A DNA stretch of 64,000 nucleotides from Lachnospira eligens. Lineage in GTDB: Bacteria > Bacillota > Clostridia > Lachnospirales > Lachnospiraceae. The stretch covers positions 124,001 to 188,000 of the forward strand of contig NZ_WKRD01000005.1 of the NCBI RefSeq assembly GCF_009680455.1. The letters are read 5' to 3'. The position numbers were made by a program, and so were the translations under genes. Under the pieces are notes generated by a model that had not been told where the DNA came from, did no database searches, and saw only the letters and a list, made by a program, of their open reading frames with translations. Each line of letters begins with the position of its first letter. Positions within the stretch are counted from its first letter, which is position 1. Below are positions 43,177 to 53,919 of this stretch, piece after piece.

Positions 43177-44265
43177 TTATCTGTTCCATGTTTTAATATT
43201 TCTATAGAAGCATGTTCTGTTTCCAGTGTGGCATGCAGCACCAACCTGACGAACCTTTGCAAGAATAGTATCATTGTCACAGTCGATGTCAAGAGAACCT
43301 ACATACTGGAAATGACCTGATGTAAGACCTTTAATCCAGAGCTCCTGACGGCTTCTGCTGTAATAAGTCATAATGCCTGTTTCTAAAGTCTTATTGAAGG
43401 CTTCCTCATTCATGTAAGCAAGCATAAGGACTTCACCATTGACATAATCCTGTACAACAACAGGAATAAGACCATTGGCGTCAAGCTTTAAATCCTTAAA
43501 CGAAATATCAGCCTTAGGCATTGCTGATGCCTTGCTGTAAGATGCTCCGGATTCAAAAAGATTTACAGCCTCCTTAAGGTCAATACGTTTTTCATAGATT
43601 GCCTTACCGATAATTGCACCATGGATACCGGCATCATTAATATGTGTAAGATCATCCATGCAGCTCATGCCGCCTGAAGCAATAATATCAATGCCTGTTT
43701 TATCAGAAAGAATCTTAGTCTGTTCAACATTAGGACCGGCAAGCATACCATCCTTTGATATATCAGTATACACAATTGTCTGTACACCGATATCCTTCAT
43801 TGCAAGTGCGAGTGAAAGAGCAGTCTTATCACTGACCTTCTCCCAGCCCTCGATGGCCACAAGACCATCCTTTGCATCAACACCTACAACAATATGTTCA
43901 GCACCGAATCTGTCAATGGCAGCCTTAATAAAATCAGGATTCTCAACAGCCTTAGTACCGATAATAACTCTGTATACGCCGAGATCAAGAACCTCCTGAA
44001 TGTTTTCAAGAGTACGGATTCCACCGCCCATCTGTACAGGAACATTAACGCTTGAACATATCTTTTTAATAGTTTCTGCATTAACACCGTGTCCTTTCAA
44101 AGCACCATCAAGGTCAACAGTATGTATAAACTGTGCTCCTGCCTCTTCAAAGCTTTTGGCTATCTCGTAAGGTCTTTCAGAATATACAGTAACTTCATTA
44201 AAAAGTCCCTTCTTTAAGCGGACACACTGCCCGTCTTTAACATCAATTGCTGGATATAATCGCAT
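43177..44265 (-). CDS. hisA/hisI: HisA-HisI fusion: ProFAR isomerase and phosphoribosyl-AMP cyclohydrolase
   Basis: 362 residues in one frame. Residues 1 to about 240 are a HisA TIM barrel ([14 protein letters not shown] with Asp8, [30 protein letters not shown]). Residues from about 255 are HisI ([56 protein letters not shown] with the zinc and magnesium ligands). HisI makes ProFAR and HisA isomerises it, so two consecutive steps are joined. No HisE domain is attached. The linker is continuous with no sign of a frameshift. It lies between hisB and the RNase gene. Confidence 0.93.
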   Translation of the reverse strand: MRLYPAIDVKDGQCVRLKKGLFNEVTVYSERPYEIAKSFEEAGAQFIHTVDLDGALKGHGVNAETIKKICSSVNVPVQMGGGIRTLENIQEVLDLGVYRVIIGTKAVENPDFIKAAIDRFGAEHIVVGVDAKDGLVAIEGWEKVSDKTALSLALAMKDIGVQTIVYTDISKDGMLAGPNVEQTKILSDKTGIDIIASGGMSCMDDLTHINDAGIHGAIIGKAIYEKRIDLKEAVNLFESGASYSKASAMPKADISFKDLKLDANGLIPVVVQDYVNGEVLMLAYMNEEAFNKTLETGIMTYYSRSRQELWIKGLTSGHFQYVGSLDIDCDNDTILAKVRQVGAACHTGNRTCFYRNIKTWNR

Positions 44266-44287
44266 ATATGTAACTCCTTAAGTATAT

Positions 44288-44887
44288 TTAGAGACTTCCC
44301 TTAGTAGAGAGAATTGTCTTGATTCTTGTATCTTTAACAGTTGCCTCATCCAATGCCTTTGCAAATGCTTTAAACATGCCTTCAATAATGTGATGATCGT
44401 TCTCACCTGCAATCTTTCTTATATGAAGATTCATGCCTGCACTGTAGGATATTGCATAGAAGAATTCTTTAACCATCTGTGTATCAAAGTATCCAACGCT
44501 GTCTGCTGTAAATGTAGATTCAAAGCCAAGATATGGTCTTCCTGAAAGGTCTATGGCACACATGATAAGTGTTTCATCCATAGGAAGAATAATATCACCA
44601 TATCTTTTTATGGACATCTTATCTCCGATAGCTTCTTTGATAGCTTCACCAAGTACAATTCCGACATCTTCGATAGTATGGTGGCAGTCAACTATTAGGT
44701 CACCAGTTACCTTTAACTTAAGGTCAAAAAGACCATGCTTTGCAAAACTTTTTAACATATGGTCGAAAAAACCGATTCCTGTATCGACCTCTGCTTCTCC
44801 CAAACCATCAATTCTTAAAAATAAAGCAATATCAGTTTCACTTGTTTTTCTTTTTACAGTTGCCTGTCTGATTTCAGATACAGCCAT
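44288..44887 (-). CDS. hisB: Imidazoleglycerol-phosphate dehydratase
   Basis: 199 residues, a monofunctional HisB without the phosphatase domain. Mn-binding motifs GIGFFDHMLKSFAKHG, DCHHTIEDVGIVLGEA and ENDHHIIEGMFKA(F) are present. It converts imidazoleglycerol phosphate to imidazoleacetol phosphate. hisD is 30 bases upstream and hisA/hisI 22 bases downstream. Confidence 0.97.
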   Translation of the reverse strand: MAVSEIRQATVKRKTSETDIALFLRIDGLGEAEVDTGIGFFDHMLKSFAKHGLFDLKLKVTGDLIVDCHHTIEDVGIVLGEAIKEAIGDKMSIKRYGDIILPMDETLIMCAIDLSGRPYLGFESTFTADSVGYFDTQMVKEFFYAISYSAGMNLHIRKIAGENDHHIIEGMFKAFAKALDEATVKDTRIKTILSTKGSL

Positions 44888-44917
44888 ATAATCCCCGTTT
44901 CCGCGCCAGTGCGCTAA

Positions 44918-46210
44918 TTAATTTTCAAATCTTACCTTAATTGAATTAGCATGAGCTGTAAGATGCTCTGCTGTAGCAAATTTCTCAATATCTGTGTGGA
45001 TAGCTTCAAGAGCATTTCTAGAATATGAAATAATGCTTGATTTCTTAATGAAGTCATCAACACTTAAAGGCGAGAAGAACTTAGCTGTTCCATTAGTAGG
45101 AAGAACGTGGTTAGGACCTGCAAAGTAATCACCAAGAGGCTCTGAACTATATTCTCCAAGGAAGATAGCACCTGCGTTCTTAACCTTAGTCATAACATCA
45201 AAAGGATTCTTAGTAACAATTTCCATATGTTCTGATGCAATCTCGTTAGCAACATCTACAGCCTCGTCAATATCCTTAGCAACAAGAATATATCCGTAAT
45301 TATCAAGTGATTTCTGGATAATTTCCTTTCTTGATAATTCAGCTACAAACTTATCAACCTCTGCAGATACCTTATGTGCAAGGTCTTCACTTGTAGTTAC
45401 AAGAATTGCAGATGCCATCTCATCATGTTCAGCCTGTGATAAAAGATCTGCTGCAACATAACGAGGATTAGCAGTCTCATCGGCAATTACAAGAATCTCA
45501 CTAGGACCAGCCACAGAATCAATGCTTACATAACCAAATACAGCCTTTTTAGCAAGGGCAACATATATGTTACCAGGGCCACATATCTTATCAACCTTAG
45601 GAATTGATTTTGTACCATATGCCATAGCTGCAACAGCCTGTGCTCCGCCAGCTTTATATATAACATCAACTCCAGCCTCTTTAGCTGCAACAAGTGTTGT
45701 AGGATATACCTTTCCTTCTTTATCAGGTGGAGTACACATTATAATCTGCTCAACACCTGCAACCTTTGCTGGAAGAACATTCATAAGAACTGATGAAGGA
45801 TAGGCAGCCTTTCCTCCGGGTACATACACACCGACTCTTGCAAGTGCAGTAACCTTCTGGCCTAATATAGTTCCGTCAGGCTTAGAATCAAACCAGCTGT
45901 ACTGTTTCTGCTTCTCATGGAAAGAACGAATATTAACGATAGCCTTTCTTATAACCTCAATAAGTTCAGGGTCAACTAAAGAGTATGCTTCTTCAATCTC
46001 TGCCTCTGTTACGACAATATTGTCAGCATTGATATCAGCCTTATCAAAATTCTTAGTATATTCAAATAAAGCCTCATCGCCCTTTGTCTTGATATTAAGA
46101 AGAATCTCAGCAACTGCCGATTCGAACTTTCCATAGCTGTTAGGACTTCTCTTTAAAAGATTCTCTAAAATATTATTCTTACTTTCATCTGTTAATTCAA
46201 CGATACGCAT
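44918..46210 (-). CDS. hisD: Histidinol dehydrogenase
   Basis: 430 residues from the ATG complementary to 46208-46210, preceded by AAGGAGGAAA. The zinc enzyme oxidises histidinol to histidine with two NAD+. ARVGVYVPGGKAAYPSSVLM, KICGPGNIYVALAKK, DSVAGPSEILVIAD, LLSQAEHDEMA and AGPNHVLPTNGTA are family motifs. The frame is open upstream to 46252, and a second AAGGAGGAAA lies there, but that start is 16 bases from its site. Confidence 0.96.
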   Translation of the reverse strand: MRIVELTDESKNNILENLLKRSPNSYGKFESAVAEILLNIKTKGDEALFEYTKNFDKADINADNIVVTEAEIEEAYSLVDPELIEVIRKAIVNIRSFHEKQKQYSWFDSKPDGTILGQKVTALARVGVYVPGGKAAYPSSVLMNVLPAKVAGVEQIIMCTPPDKEGKVYPTTLVAAKEAGVDVIYKAGGAQAVAAMAYGTKSIPKVDKICGPGNIYVALAKKAVFGYVSIDSVAGPSEILVIADETANPRYVAADLLSQAEHDEMASAILVTTSEDLAHKVSAEVDKFVAELSRKEIIQKSLDNYGYILVAKDIDEAVDVANEIASEHMEIVTKNPFDVMTKVKNAGAIFLGEYSSEPLGDYFAGPNHVLPTNGTAKFFSPLSVDDFIKKSSIISYSRNALEAIHTDIEKFATAEHLTAHANSIKVRFEN

Positions 46211-46278
46211 TATATTTCCTCCTTGTTTTGCGAAGCAAAATCCGAACTCCATAGTGAGGAGAGGAATTTTCCTCCTTG

Positions 46279-46929
46279 TTATATCCCCTGTGTTTCTATA
46301 TATTTCTTGACATCATTAATAAGCTTGTTAATTCGCTCCTGCTCCATCTTCATGCTTACCTGGTTTACAACCATTCTCGCAGAAAGAGGACACACCTCTT
46401 CGAGGACTTCAAGACCATTTTCTCTTAAAGTTGCACCTGTCTCAACGATATCAACGATAACCTCTGCAAGACCTACAATAGGTGCTAATTCTACAGAACC
46501 GTTAAGCTTGATAATCTCTACAGTCTGATGCTTTATATTATTAAAATAATCCTTTGCAATGTTAGGATACTTAGAAGCAACTCTTATAAGCTCATGATGC
46601 TGTAACTTTTCTCTTGCTGATTCAGGACCACATACACACATTCTGCATTTGCCCATCTGAAGGTCATATACTTCATAAAGACTTCTTCCTTCTTCAAGAA
46701 TTGTATCCTTACCTACAATACCGATATCGGCCGCACCATATTCTACATATGTAGGAACATCAGATGGCTTTGATAAAAAGAAACGGAATCCTAATTCTTC
46801 ATTAGTGAAGATAAGCTTTCTTGTCTTTTCATCCTTCATCTCTTCGCAAGGAATACCAATCTGTTCAAATATCTCCATTGCCTTCTTTGCAAGACGGCCT
46901 TTTGCTAATGCAATAGTTATATATCTCAT
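46279..46929 (-). CDS. hisG: ATP phosphoribosyltransferase catalytic subunit, short form
   Basis: 216 residues, the short HisG that lacks the ACT-like regulatory domain and needs His[31 protein letters not shown] and the PRPP-binding [14 protein letters not shown] are clear. It condenses ATP and PRPP in the first step of histidine synthesis. Its ATG overlaps the hisZ stop by one base. Confidence 0.96.
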   Translation of the reverse strand: MRYITIALAKGRLAKKAMEIFEQIGIPCEEMKDEKTRKLIFTNEELGFRFFLSKPSDVPTYVEYGAADIGIVGKDTILEEGRSLYEVYDLQMGKCRMCVCGPESAREKLQHHELIRVASKYPNIAKDYFNNIKHQTVEIIKLNGSVELAPIVGLAEVIVDIVETGATLRENGLEVLEEVCPLSARMVVNQVSMKMEQERINKLINDVKKYIETQGI

Positions 46930-48209
46930 TAAAATGTACCTCCTACAAGGCTTTTTACAGCTGCTCTTTCATTTTTCCCTGATTCATCAATAACTCTTAT
47001 TGTTGAATCAGAAGCGTATTCATCATCAATAAATGCTACATTTACTAATGAAGATTCTTTAGCATATTCAATATATTGAGAATCAGACTTGCTGTCTTTA
47101 TATTCAATCATGCAGACATTAACACCAGTACTTCTTAATTTCTTAGATACATTTATAGCATCACCAAGCCTGTCAGCATTGTATACAAGAAGTGTTCCAT
47201 TAGCGTCGTGTGGGATGTGGATATTCTGTCTGTTAAGTGCGGCTATAAGTCTGTCAATTGTGATAGAGAAACCAATAGATGCCTTGTCACAGCCAAACTG
47301 ACCGAGCAGCTTGTCATAACGTCCGCCATTCACAACAGGCTCCCCTGTTCCAAATGTATATGCATGGAATATAATTCCAGTATAGTATGCATGCTCAGAT
47401 AAATCTCCTAAATCAAAAGAGATATATTTATCGTAATTGTTATTCTTAAGAAGCTCATATAACTCCTCAAGTCTGTTAACAGCCTGTATGCACTCTTCTT
47501 CATCTGTTAAAGATTTAGCCTTTTCAAGCACCTCTGTACCACCAAATAACTGAGGAAGTTCAAGCAATGCTTTGGCAACTGCATCATCAATATTAAGACT
47601 ATCTAAGAGTTCTTCAACACCGAAGTAATTCTTATCCTTGATAAGTCTTAATAATTCTTCTGCAGAATCTCCTGTAATGCCAGCTTTATGTAAAAGACCA
47701 TTAAAGAAAGCAACGTTACCAAGCTCAACCTGAAACTCTGTAAGACCTGCTGATAACATGCAGTCAATAACCATAGAGATAATCTCATAATCTGCTGCCA
47801 GAGAGTTATCATTGATAAGCTCTGCACCAAGCATTGTATTTTCTTTAAGTCTTCCCTGATAATACTTGCTTACATTGATAAATGTATTGCCAAGATAACA
47901 GAGCTTGACTGGAAGAACTCTGTCTTCAAAATATTTTGCTGTAGCTCTTGCTATAGATGGTGTCATATCCGGTCTTAATACTAAAGTGTTTCCGTATCTG
48001 TCAAAAAGCTTGAACATTTCATTAGACGGTACACTTCCACGTTCTTTATTGAATACATCAAAGAATTCAATAGAAGGTGTCTGTATATCATTATATCCAT
48101 ATGATGCACAGACATCATGAAGACGATTCTCAATGACCTTCTTTTCTGCACATTCTGTACTGTATATATCGCGCACACCCTCTGGTGTATGTAGTAAATC
48201 TTTCTTCAT
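46929..48209 (-). CDS. hisZ: ATP phosphoribosyltransferase regulatory subunit
   Basis: 426 residues, a histidyl-tRNA-synthetase paralogue that binds HisG and confers histidine feedback. [46 protein letters not shown] and [14 protein letters not shown] resemble HisRS, but the catalytic anticodon-binding part is degenerate. First gene of hisZ-hisG-hisD-hisB-hisA/hisI. hisF, hisH, hisC and hisE are not in the window. Confidence 0.95.
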   Translation of the reverse strand: MKKDLLHTPEGVRDIYSTECAEKKVIENRLHDVCASYGYNDIQTPSIEFFDVFNKERGSVPSNEMFKLFDRYGNTLVLRPDMTPSIARATAKYFEDRVLPVKLCYLGNTFINVSKYYQGRLKENTMLGAELINDNSLAADYEIISMVIDCMLSAGLTEFQVELGNVAFFNGLLHKAGITGDSAEELLRLIKDKNYFGVEELLDSLNIDDAVAKALLELPQLFGGTEVLEKAKSLTDEEECIQAVNRLEELYELLKNNNYDKYISFDLGDLSEHAYYTGIIFHAYTFGTGEPVVNGGRYDKLLGQFGCDKASIGFSITIDRLIAALNRQNIHIPHDANGTLLVYNADRLGDAINVSKKLRSTGVNVCMIEYKDSKSDSQYIEYAKESSLVNVAFIDDEYASDSTIRVIDESGKNERAAVKSLVGGTF

Positions 48210-48286
48210 AAATGTATATCCTTTCGTTATATTGAATGCTTTAATGCGTTGAAGTGATACTATGCTAACACACTAAATTTGTATGA

Positions 48287-48315
48287 ATTATACATAAATA
48301 TGTAGTTATTGTCAA
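48287..48315 (-). promoter_or_regulatory. Consensus promoter of the his operon
   Basis: On the minus strand TTGACA (complement of 48310-48315) and TATAAT (complement of 48287-48292) are 17 bases apart. About 70 bases of leader follow to the hisZ ATG, too short for a T-box. A strong unregulated-looking promoter implies a repressor or attenuation that I cannot identify. Confidence 0.88.
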
Positions 48316-48319
48316 CAAA

Positions 48320-49261
48320 CTATTTATCAGAATCTTCGATTTCTCCGTGCAGGAACTCCTTATAGATTATATATCTGTTGCCTCCTTTAGAACGTGCCAT
48401 ATTAATTGCTTTTTGGATTTTTTTCTTAATAAGGTCTAAATCCTTTCCATTATCAGGATATCTTCCTATGCCAATAGAAAATTCTATATTATATGATGAA
48501 TCAATAAATTTACAATGCCATGAAATCTGGGTCCTAATATGCTCCAAAAATGCACGCAATTTAACTTCTTTATTGATGTTTTTAATAGCAATAATGTACT
48601 TAAAATCATTCAGACGACCTAATACACCACGGTCATCAATTGCTTTTAATATGGTATCTTCAATTACATATGTTATTCTGTGGCATTCGTCATCAGTATG
48701 TGTAGCCTTAAACTGCTCAATATTGTCAACTTCAAGATATATAAGCGAAAGCTGGCAGTTATTATCGGATTCTATGTTTTTTATACAGAATTCTTTTATA
48801 GCAGGTTCAGGCTGCATAATTAGTAAATTTCTATTTTCAGCAGTTTCATTTTTAAATGCTTTAATCTGCTGCTGTAATTTTTTATTAAGCTCACGGATAA
48901 CTAAAACATCAGATATATGTAATTCAAGGTATTCAGATGAATCAGTATTAGGTATAACTTTCTTTTCTATATCAACAATTACCCATCGGTATGAATTATC
49001 TATTCTTCGCATCCGTATACACATGGATTTCTTGATTTCAGGTCTTAAACTGTTGGCAACATCAATAAAATCGTCAATGTCAACCTGATGAATAGCATCC
49101 ATAATTGAATAATGTTTTGACATTCCAAGGAACAGATACATAGGCTCATTTGCAGTTACTATTGAGAAATTTCTGTCAACTACAGCATATCCATTAGTAA
49201 GTTCATATTCATCAATATAATTATTATAGTTATTATAAGCATTATGATTATCACTAATCAT
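48320..49261 (-). CDS. PAS domain protein with degenerate GGDEF domain
   Basis: 313 residues, soluble. An N-terminal PAS-like domain (about 20-130) and coiled segment (about 133-160) lead to a GGDEF fold (about 165-300), recognisable from LSLIYLEVDNIEQFKATH and FSIGIGRYPDNGKDLDLIKKKIQKAINMARSKGGNRY. The signature loop reads GRLNDFKY in place of GGDEF, so it is probably not a cyclase and may bind a nucleotide or a partner. It ends the minus-strand run that begins with the alarmone synthetase, 16 bases after recU. Confidence 0.8.
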   Translation of the reverse strand: MISDNHNAYNNYNNYIDEYELTNGYAVVDRNFSIVTANEPMYLFLGMSKHYSIMDAIHQVDIDDFIDVANSLRPEIKKSMCIRMRRIDNSYRWVIVDIEKKVIPNTDSSEYLELHISDVLVIRELNKKLQQQIKAFKNETAENRNLLIMQPEPAIKEFCIKNIESDNNCQLSLIYLEVDNIEQFKATHTDDECHRITYVIEDTILKAIDDRGVLGRLNDFKYIIAIKNINKEVKLRAFLEHIRTQISWHCKFIDSSYNIEFSIGIGRYPDNGKDLDLIKKKIQKAINMARSKGGNRYIIYKEFLHGEIEDSDK

Positions 49262-49277
49262 CTAACCCCCTGCCTTT

Positions 49278-49808
49278 CTATCGTAATTCTATATCCTTCT
49301 GGATTGTTTCCAGATAATGAACAGGAATTCCCTGATTTGCATATATACGGAAATTCTGGTTTATTTCTTTATATGTGAAGCTTTTCCGACCACCATTTTC
49401 ACTTCTTTCCCAAAAACTGATTATATCAGAAAATGGTACATAATAGAACTCATCTCTTGAAGAAAAATATATAATTATGAAGGAGATACCGTCCTGTTTC
49501 TCAAATTCACGCATGAATTCAATCTGATGTTCATGGATGTTCTGAATTGGAAATGTATCTGTTGCACATTCTTTTGCATCAAAACATACAGGAATTCCCT
49601 GAACAACACCAATATAGTCAACCGTACTTTTCTGGTCAAAATATGCCAGTGTAATATGTCTTGTGCTTTGGTCTATATTAATTGGTTTTATGGGTGTTGG
49701 AATCTTTTGGACAAGTGCAAGATGTGAAGTCCTGTATTTATCATTAGACATATTAATAAGGTCTTCTAATGTAGAGCCTCTAAGTCCTCTTGAATTCCAG
49801 GTCGGCAT
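49278..49808 (-). CDS. recU: Holliday junction resolvase RecU
   Basis: 176 residues. WNSRGLRGSTLEDLINMSNDKY at the N-terminus (in parts), the nuclease core TVDYIGVVQG and FDAKECATDTFPIQNIHEHQ, and FYYVPFSDI match RecU of Gram-positives, the functional equivalent of RuvC. AAAGGAGA precedes the ATG. Its first 43 bases overlap the end of the pseudouridine synthase gene. In Bacillus recU is paired with a PBP1 gene, which is not the case here. Confidence 0.93.
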   Translation of the reverse strand: MPTWNSRGLRGSTLEDLINMSNDKYRTSHLALVQKIPTPIKPINIDQSTRHITLAYFDQKSTVDYIGVVQGIPVCFDAKECATDTFPIQNIHEHQIEFMREFEKQDGISFIIIYFSSRDEFYYVPFSDIISFWERSENGGRKSFTYKEINQNFRIYANQGIPVHYLETIQKDIELR

Positions 49809-50767
49809 AACTGTTCTCCTTTCATGACATTTTTAAAAGAATCAGGTATTGCAGCGTATATATGAATGTCCATATCTGGAATATCTAATTCATATGAATG
49901 AAGCATCTGGTCTTTTACTTTGTATTGTCTGTTAAATGTATCATTAACAGATTTCTGACCGTATTTATAATCACCTATAAGAGGATGTCCGATACTTGCA
50001 AGATGAGCTCTTATCTGATGGCTTCGTCCTGTAAGAAGATGAATCTTTAGCAGAGTCACATTGCCATTACAACATACCGGAATATACTCTGTCTCAATCG
50101 GAAGTGAATCTTTAGTTTCAGTCCTGCTTATAGTCACTTTATTAGTTTTGTTATCTTTATACAGATATCCTTTTATTAAAGCATGCTTATCAACGTTTCC
50201 CTTTACAATGCACAGATAGTACTTTCCAAGGGTTCTCTGTTTAAATGCTTCCGATAACTGCTGTAATCCTTTAGTAGTCTTTCCAGCTGCTACAATTCCG
50301 CTTGTATTACGGTCTAATCTGTTGCATATGCCCGGCTTGAATGACGCTAAATCACCGGCGTTAAGTTCTCCCTTATGTATAAGGTGTGCAATTAAATATT
50401 CAACAAGTGACACATCTTCAGGCTTTGCCTTCTGTGAAAGCATGCCAGAAGGCTTATTAATGAATATAACATCAGAATTCTCATAGATTATATCAAGTGG
50501 CCTGTATATTCTGTTGTAGTAGTCGTCATTAACTGTTCTGTTATTATCAGCTGAGAATTTTTCAAATGTCTCATCAGAAAAGAAAATCTTGATTATATCA
50601 CCACATTTTAATTTCTCATCACCTGTTGCTTTGGAATTATTGAGTGTAATATTCTTTTTTCTCAGCATTTTGTAAAGAAAGCTCTTAGGGGCGTTGGATA
50701 AATAACGCTCAAGACAGCGCATCATCTTCTGACCTGCGAGCTTTTCATCAATGTTAATTTCTTTCAT
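49766..50767 (-). CDS. RluC/RluD-family 23S rRNA pseudouridine synthase
   Basis: 333 residues. An N-terminal S4 RNA-binding domain (about 1-60: KMMRCLERYLSNAPKSFLYKML in parts) precedes the catalytic domain with the Asp motif CNRLDRNTSGIVAAGK and LLTGRSHQIRAHLASIGHPLIGDYKYG. The target uridines cannot be assigned from sequence. The 3' end overlaps recU by 43 bases. Confidence 0.93.
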   Translation of the reverse strand: MKEINIDEKLAGQKMMRCLERYLSNAPKSFLYKMLRKKNITLNNSKATGDEKLKCGDIIKIFFSDETFEKFSADNNRTVNDDYYNRIYRPLDIIYENSDVIFINKPSGMLSQKAKPEDVSLVEYLIAHLIHKGELNAGDLASFKPGICNRLDRNTSGIVAAGKTTKGLQQLSEAFKQRTLGKYYLCIVKGNVDKHALIKGYLYKDNKTNKVTISRTETKDSLPIETEYIPVCCNGNVTLLKIHLLTGRSHQIRAHLASIGHPLIGDYKYGQKSVNDTFNRQYKVKDQMLHSYELDIPDMDIHIYAAIPDSFKNVMKGEQLCRPGIQEDLEALH

Positions 50768-50782
50768 ATAATACCTGCTTAA

Positions 50783-51358
50783 TTACATGCTCATTCTTAG
50801 TAATGCGTCTGTTATATACTGTTTTCTGTCAAGGCTGTTTTCCTTGCTCACATCAAAATTCAAGGCTGCATTCTTAACTTTTTCAAGATATGTATCCTTA
50901 TCCTTATAAAGAAGGACAGCACATGTAAGCTTCTCATTCTTCAAGAACTCCTTAACACTTGTCTCGAAAAGGTTCTTGTCAGCTTTAGCAGCACTTGTAT
51001 AGGCAAGTATCTGGTTATCACTGATAACTGCTGCCATAATACCAACAGGCTTCTGCTTATTGGATACAACAAGGTCATAGACGCTGTTTAATTCGCCTTT
51101 ACGTTCTTCAATAGCACTCTTTAATTCTTCGTCACAGTTCTTATGTGGAATAAGAACAAAGTATGATACTGCAAATTTGGCAGCAGGCAGAACAAGTACA
51201 ACAGCAAGCATTGTAAGGTAGTTATTCTTTGATTTCCATATTATGAAACCAATGATAAATATTACGAGTACAACAGCAAATGCAATAATTGTTTTAATCA
51301 TATTGCGGCTTTTTTTATAGGCAAGATAACCGAACTCACCTTTTTCTACTTTTTTCAT
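50783..51358 (-). CDS. Membrane protein of unknown function
   Basis: 191 residues. Two adjacent membrane segments (about 20-41 and 47-70) are followed by a cytoplasmic or extracytoplasmic alpha/beta domain ([52 protein letters not shown]). I recognise no family. Its start overlaps the end of the YgiQ gene by 23 bases, so translation is coupled. Nothing in its sequence suggests catalysis. Confidence 0.75.
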   Translation of the reverse strand: MKKVEKGEFGYLAYKKSRNMIKTIIAFAVVLVIFIIGFIIWKSKNNYLTMLAVVLVLPAAKFAVSYFVLIPHKNCDEELKSAIEERKGELNSVYDLVVSNKQKPVGIMAAVISDNQILAYTSAAKADKNLFETSVKEFLKNEKLTCAVLLYKDKDTYLEKVKNAALNFDVSKENSLDRKQYITDALLRMSM

Positions 51359-53174
51359 TACTTCTGCTCCTTATTTTTCTAGGTGGAATAAGACATTTTG
51401 GACCAAATCCAATCAGGTCATTTCTGTTGTTGGCAAGAAGTGCTTCTTTTACAAGATCGTAATTCTCAGGCTTCTTGTACTGGATAAGTGCTCTCTGCAT
51501 CTCTTTTTCATGATGGGATACAGGTGTATATACCTTTTCCATTGTTCTTGGGTCATAACCTGTATAATACATACATGTTGAGAGTGTTGACGGTGTGGGA
51601 TAAAAATCCTGTACCTGTTCTGGCATATAGCCTAAGTCACGCACATATTCAGCAAGCTCAATAGCCTCTTTCATGGTTGAACCCGGATGGCTGGACATAA
51701 GATATGGCACTACAAACTGCTCTTTTCCTGTCTTATCATTAATTCTTTTATAGCGTTTAATAAAGCTGTCATATACCGCTCTTGAAGGTTTACCCATTCT
51801 TGATAAAACCTTATCTGATATATGCTCTGGTGCAACACGGAGCTGTCCGCTAATATGATTCTCACACAATTCTCTTAAAAATGTATCATCAGAATCTTCC
51901 ATACAATAATCAAATCGTATGCCTGACCTTATAAATACTTTCTTAACAGAAGGAATCTTACGAAGCTTTCTTAAAAGGCTTATATAATCCTTGTGTTCCA
52001 CGACAAGATTCTTACATGGCTTAGGAAAAAGACACTGTTTATTGACACATGCTCCCTTACTTAACTGCTTGTCACAGGCTGTTCTTCTGAAATTAGCTGT
52101 AGGGCCGCCAACATCATGAATATATCCCTTAAAATCGGGGTCATGTGTCATCAATTCGGCTTCTTCTATTATATTTTCATGGCTTCTTGTCTGTATGATA
52201 CGTCCCTGATGGAAGGTAAGCGCACAGAATGAACATCCGCCGAAGCATCCTCTGTTGCTTGTAAGAGAGAATTTAATCTCTGATAATGCAGGAATACCAC
52301 CCATTTTCTTATATACAGGGTGATAATCTCTCATATAAGGCAGTGAATATACATCGTCCATCTCCATCTGTGTAAGCGGCATCGCCGGAGGGTTCTGTAC
52401 GACATACATTTTTTCCTTAACCTTTTCAACAAGAATCCTGGCGCTGAAAGCATCAGTATTAATGTACTGTGTATAGAAGCTCTCAGCATATTTCTTCTTA
52501 TCAGCTGCAATCTCATCATAGCTTGGAAGCTCTATATAATCATCATATATGTGATCAAGGCTTTTTGCTTTATATACAGTGCCTCTTATATATGTGATGT
52601 CTTTAACATCAATTCCGGCTTCAAGCGCCTCTGCTATCTCTACAATAGAATGTTCGCCCATTCCGTAAGAGATAATATCTGCACCCGAATCAATAAGGAT
52701 TGAATGTTTCATCTTATCAGACCAGTAATCATAGTGCGACATTCTTCTTAATGAAGCCTCAATGCCACCAATAATAATAGGTGTTTTCTTATATGTCTGT
52801 CTTATAAGATTACAATATACAATAGTTGCATAATCGGGACGCATGCCCATTTTGCCCCCAGGCGAATATGCGTCATTCTTTCTGTGCTTTTTATTGACTG
52901 TATAATGATTAACCATTGAATCCATATTACCTGCAGAAACAAGAAATCCTAATCTTGGTTCTCCGAGGATTGTAATTGATTCTTTCTTTTTCCAGTCAGG
53001 CTGTGCAATAATGCCAACCTTATAACCACGGCTTTCTAATAGCCTTGTTATAATAGCCATTCCAAAAGAAGAATGGTCAACATAGGCATCTCCGCATATA
53101 TACACGAAGTCGCACTGCTGCCAGCCCCTTTTTTTCATATCTTCTCTGCTAATTGGAAGAAAATCCTTAACCAT
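51336..53174 (-). CDS. YgiQ-family radical SAM protein
   Basis: 612 residues from the ATG complementary to 53172-53174, after AAGGAG. An N-terminal B12-binding-like domain ([35 protein letters not shown]) precedes the radical SAM core with [16 protein letters not shown] and the C-terminal DUF3362-type tail ([19 protein letters not shown]). YgiQ proteins are widespread but their reaction is not established. It follows the RsuA-type gene by ten bases. Confidence 0.92.
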   Translation of the reverse strand: MVKDFLPISREDMKKRGWQQCDFVYICGDAYVDHSSFGMAIITRLLESRGYKVGIIAQPDWKKKESITILGEPRLGFLVSAGNMDSMVNHYTVNKKHRKNDAYSPGGKMGMRPDYATIVYCNLIRQTYKKTPIIIGGIEASLRRMSHYDYWSDKMKHSILIDSGADIISYGMGEHSIVEIAEALEAGIDVKDITYIRGTVYKAKSLDHIYDDYIELPSYDEIAADKKKYAESFYTQYINTDAFSARILVEKVKEKMYVVQNPPAMPLTQMEMDDVYSLPYMRDYHPVYKKMGGIPALSEIKFSLTSNRGCFGGCSFCALTFHQGRIIQTRSHENIIEEAELMTHDPDFKGYIHDVGGPTANFRRTACDKQLSKGACVNKQCLFPKPCKNLVVEHKDYISLLRKLRKIPSVKKVFIRSGIRFDYCMEDSDDTFLRELCENHISGQLRVAPEHISDKVLSRMGKPSRAVYDSFIKRYKRINDKTGKEQFVVPYLMSSHPGSTMKEAIELAEYVRDLGYMPEQVQDFYPTPSTLSTCMYYTGYDPRTMEKVYTPVSHHEKEMQRALIQYKKPENYDLVKEALLANNRNDLIGFGPKCLIPPRKIRSRSNEKSRKR

Positions 53175-53184
53175 GGAATTCTCC

Positions 53185-53919
53185 TTATCTTTTAATCTGG
53201 TTTCGTTGTAATATTGATATCTCTTTTTTGGTAAGTGCTCTGTATTCACCTGTTTTTAGGCTTTCATCAAGTGGTAATGCACCAAATGTTATACGCTTAA
53301 GGAACAGAACCTCTGAACCTATGGCAGTAAACATTCTCTTTACCTGATGAAACTTCCCCTCATGTATTGTTACATGAATCTCAGAATAATCCTTATCAGA
53401 ATTATAGCTTAATACCTTTAATATGGCAGGAAGTGCTGTCAGCTCTTCATCAACGAATAGTCCATCAGCAAACTGCTTAACTTCCATATCACTTATCTTA
53501 CCTTTAACTTTGGCATAATAAGTCTTATCAACATGCTTTTTAGGTGATAGCAGATCATGTGCCATAGCACCATCATTCGTAATTATAAGAAGCCCTTCGG
53601 TGTCCTTATCAAGTCTTCCTACCGGAAAAAGGTCTTTTCTGTTATTAGTTTTAATAAGGTCAATCACTGTTGTACATGTATTGTCATCAGTTGCCGAAAC
53701 AACACCGGCAGGCTTGTTAAGCATAAAATACTCATATTCATGATAGCCCACAGCATTACCATCTACATTTACAGAATCACCATCTGTATTAATCTTTGAT
53801 TCAGGCTTTGTCACAATATTGTCATTAACAGTGACTCTCTTTTTTCTTATCAGTTCTTTAACTTCACTGCGTGTACCAACCTGCATGTCTGCAAGATATT
53901 TATCAAGTCTTATAAGCAT
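53185..53919 (-). CDS. RsuA-family rRNA pseudouridine synthase
   Basis: 244 residues. S4 domain at the N-terminus ([32 protein letters not shown] in parts) and a catalytic domain with [17 protein letters not shown] and [15 protein letters not shown]. RsuA itself modifies U516 of 16S rRNA; the family also includes RluB/E/F, so the site is tentative. The ATG follows the stop of the rRNA methyltransferase gene directly. Confidence 0.93.
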   Translation of the reverse strand: MLIRLDKYLADMQVGTRSEVKELIRKKRVTVNDNIVTKPESKINTDGDSVNVDGNAVGYHEYEYFMLNKPAGVVSATDDNTCTTVIDLIKTNNRKDLFPVGRLDKDTEGLLIITNDGAMAHDLLSPKKHVDKTYYAKVKGKISDMEVKQFADGLFVDEELTALPAILKVLSYNSDKDYSEIHVTIHEGKFHQVKRMFTAIGSEVLFLKRITFGALPLDESLKTGEYRALTKKEISILQRNQIKR

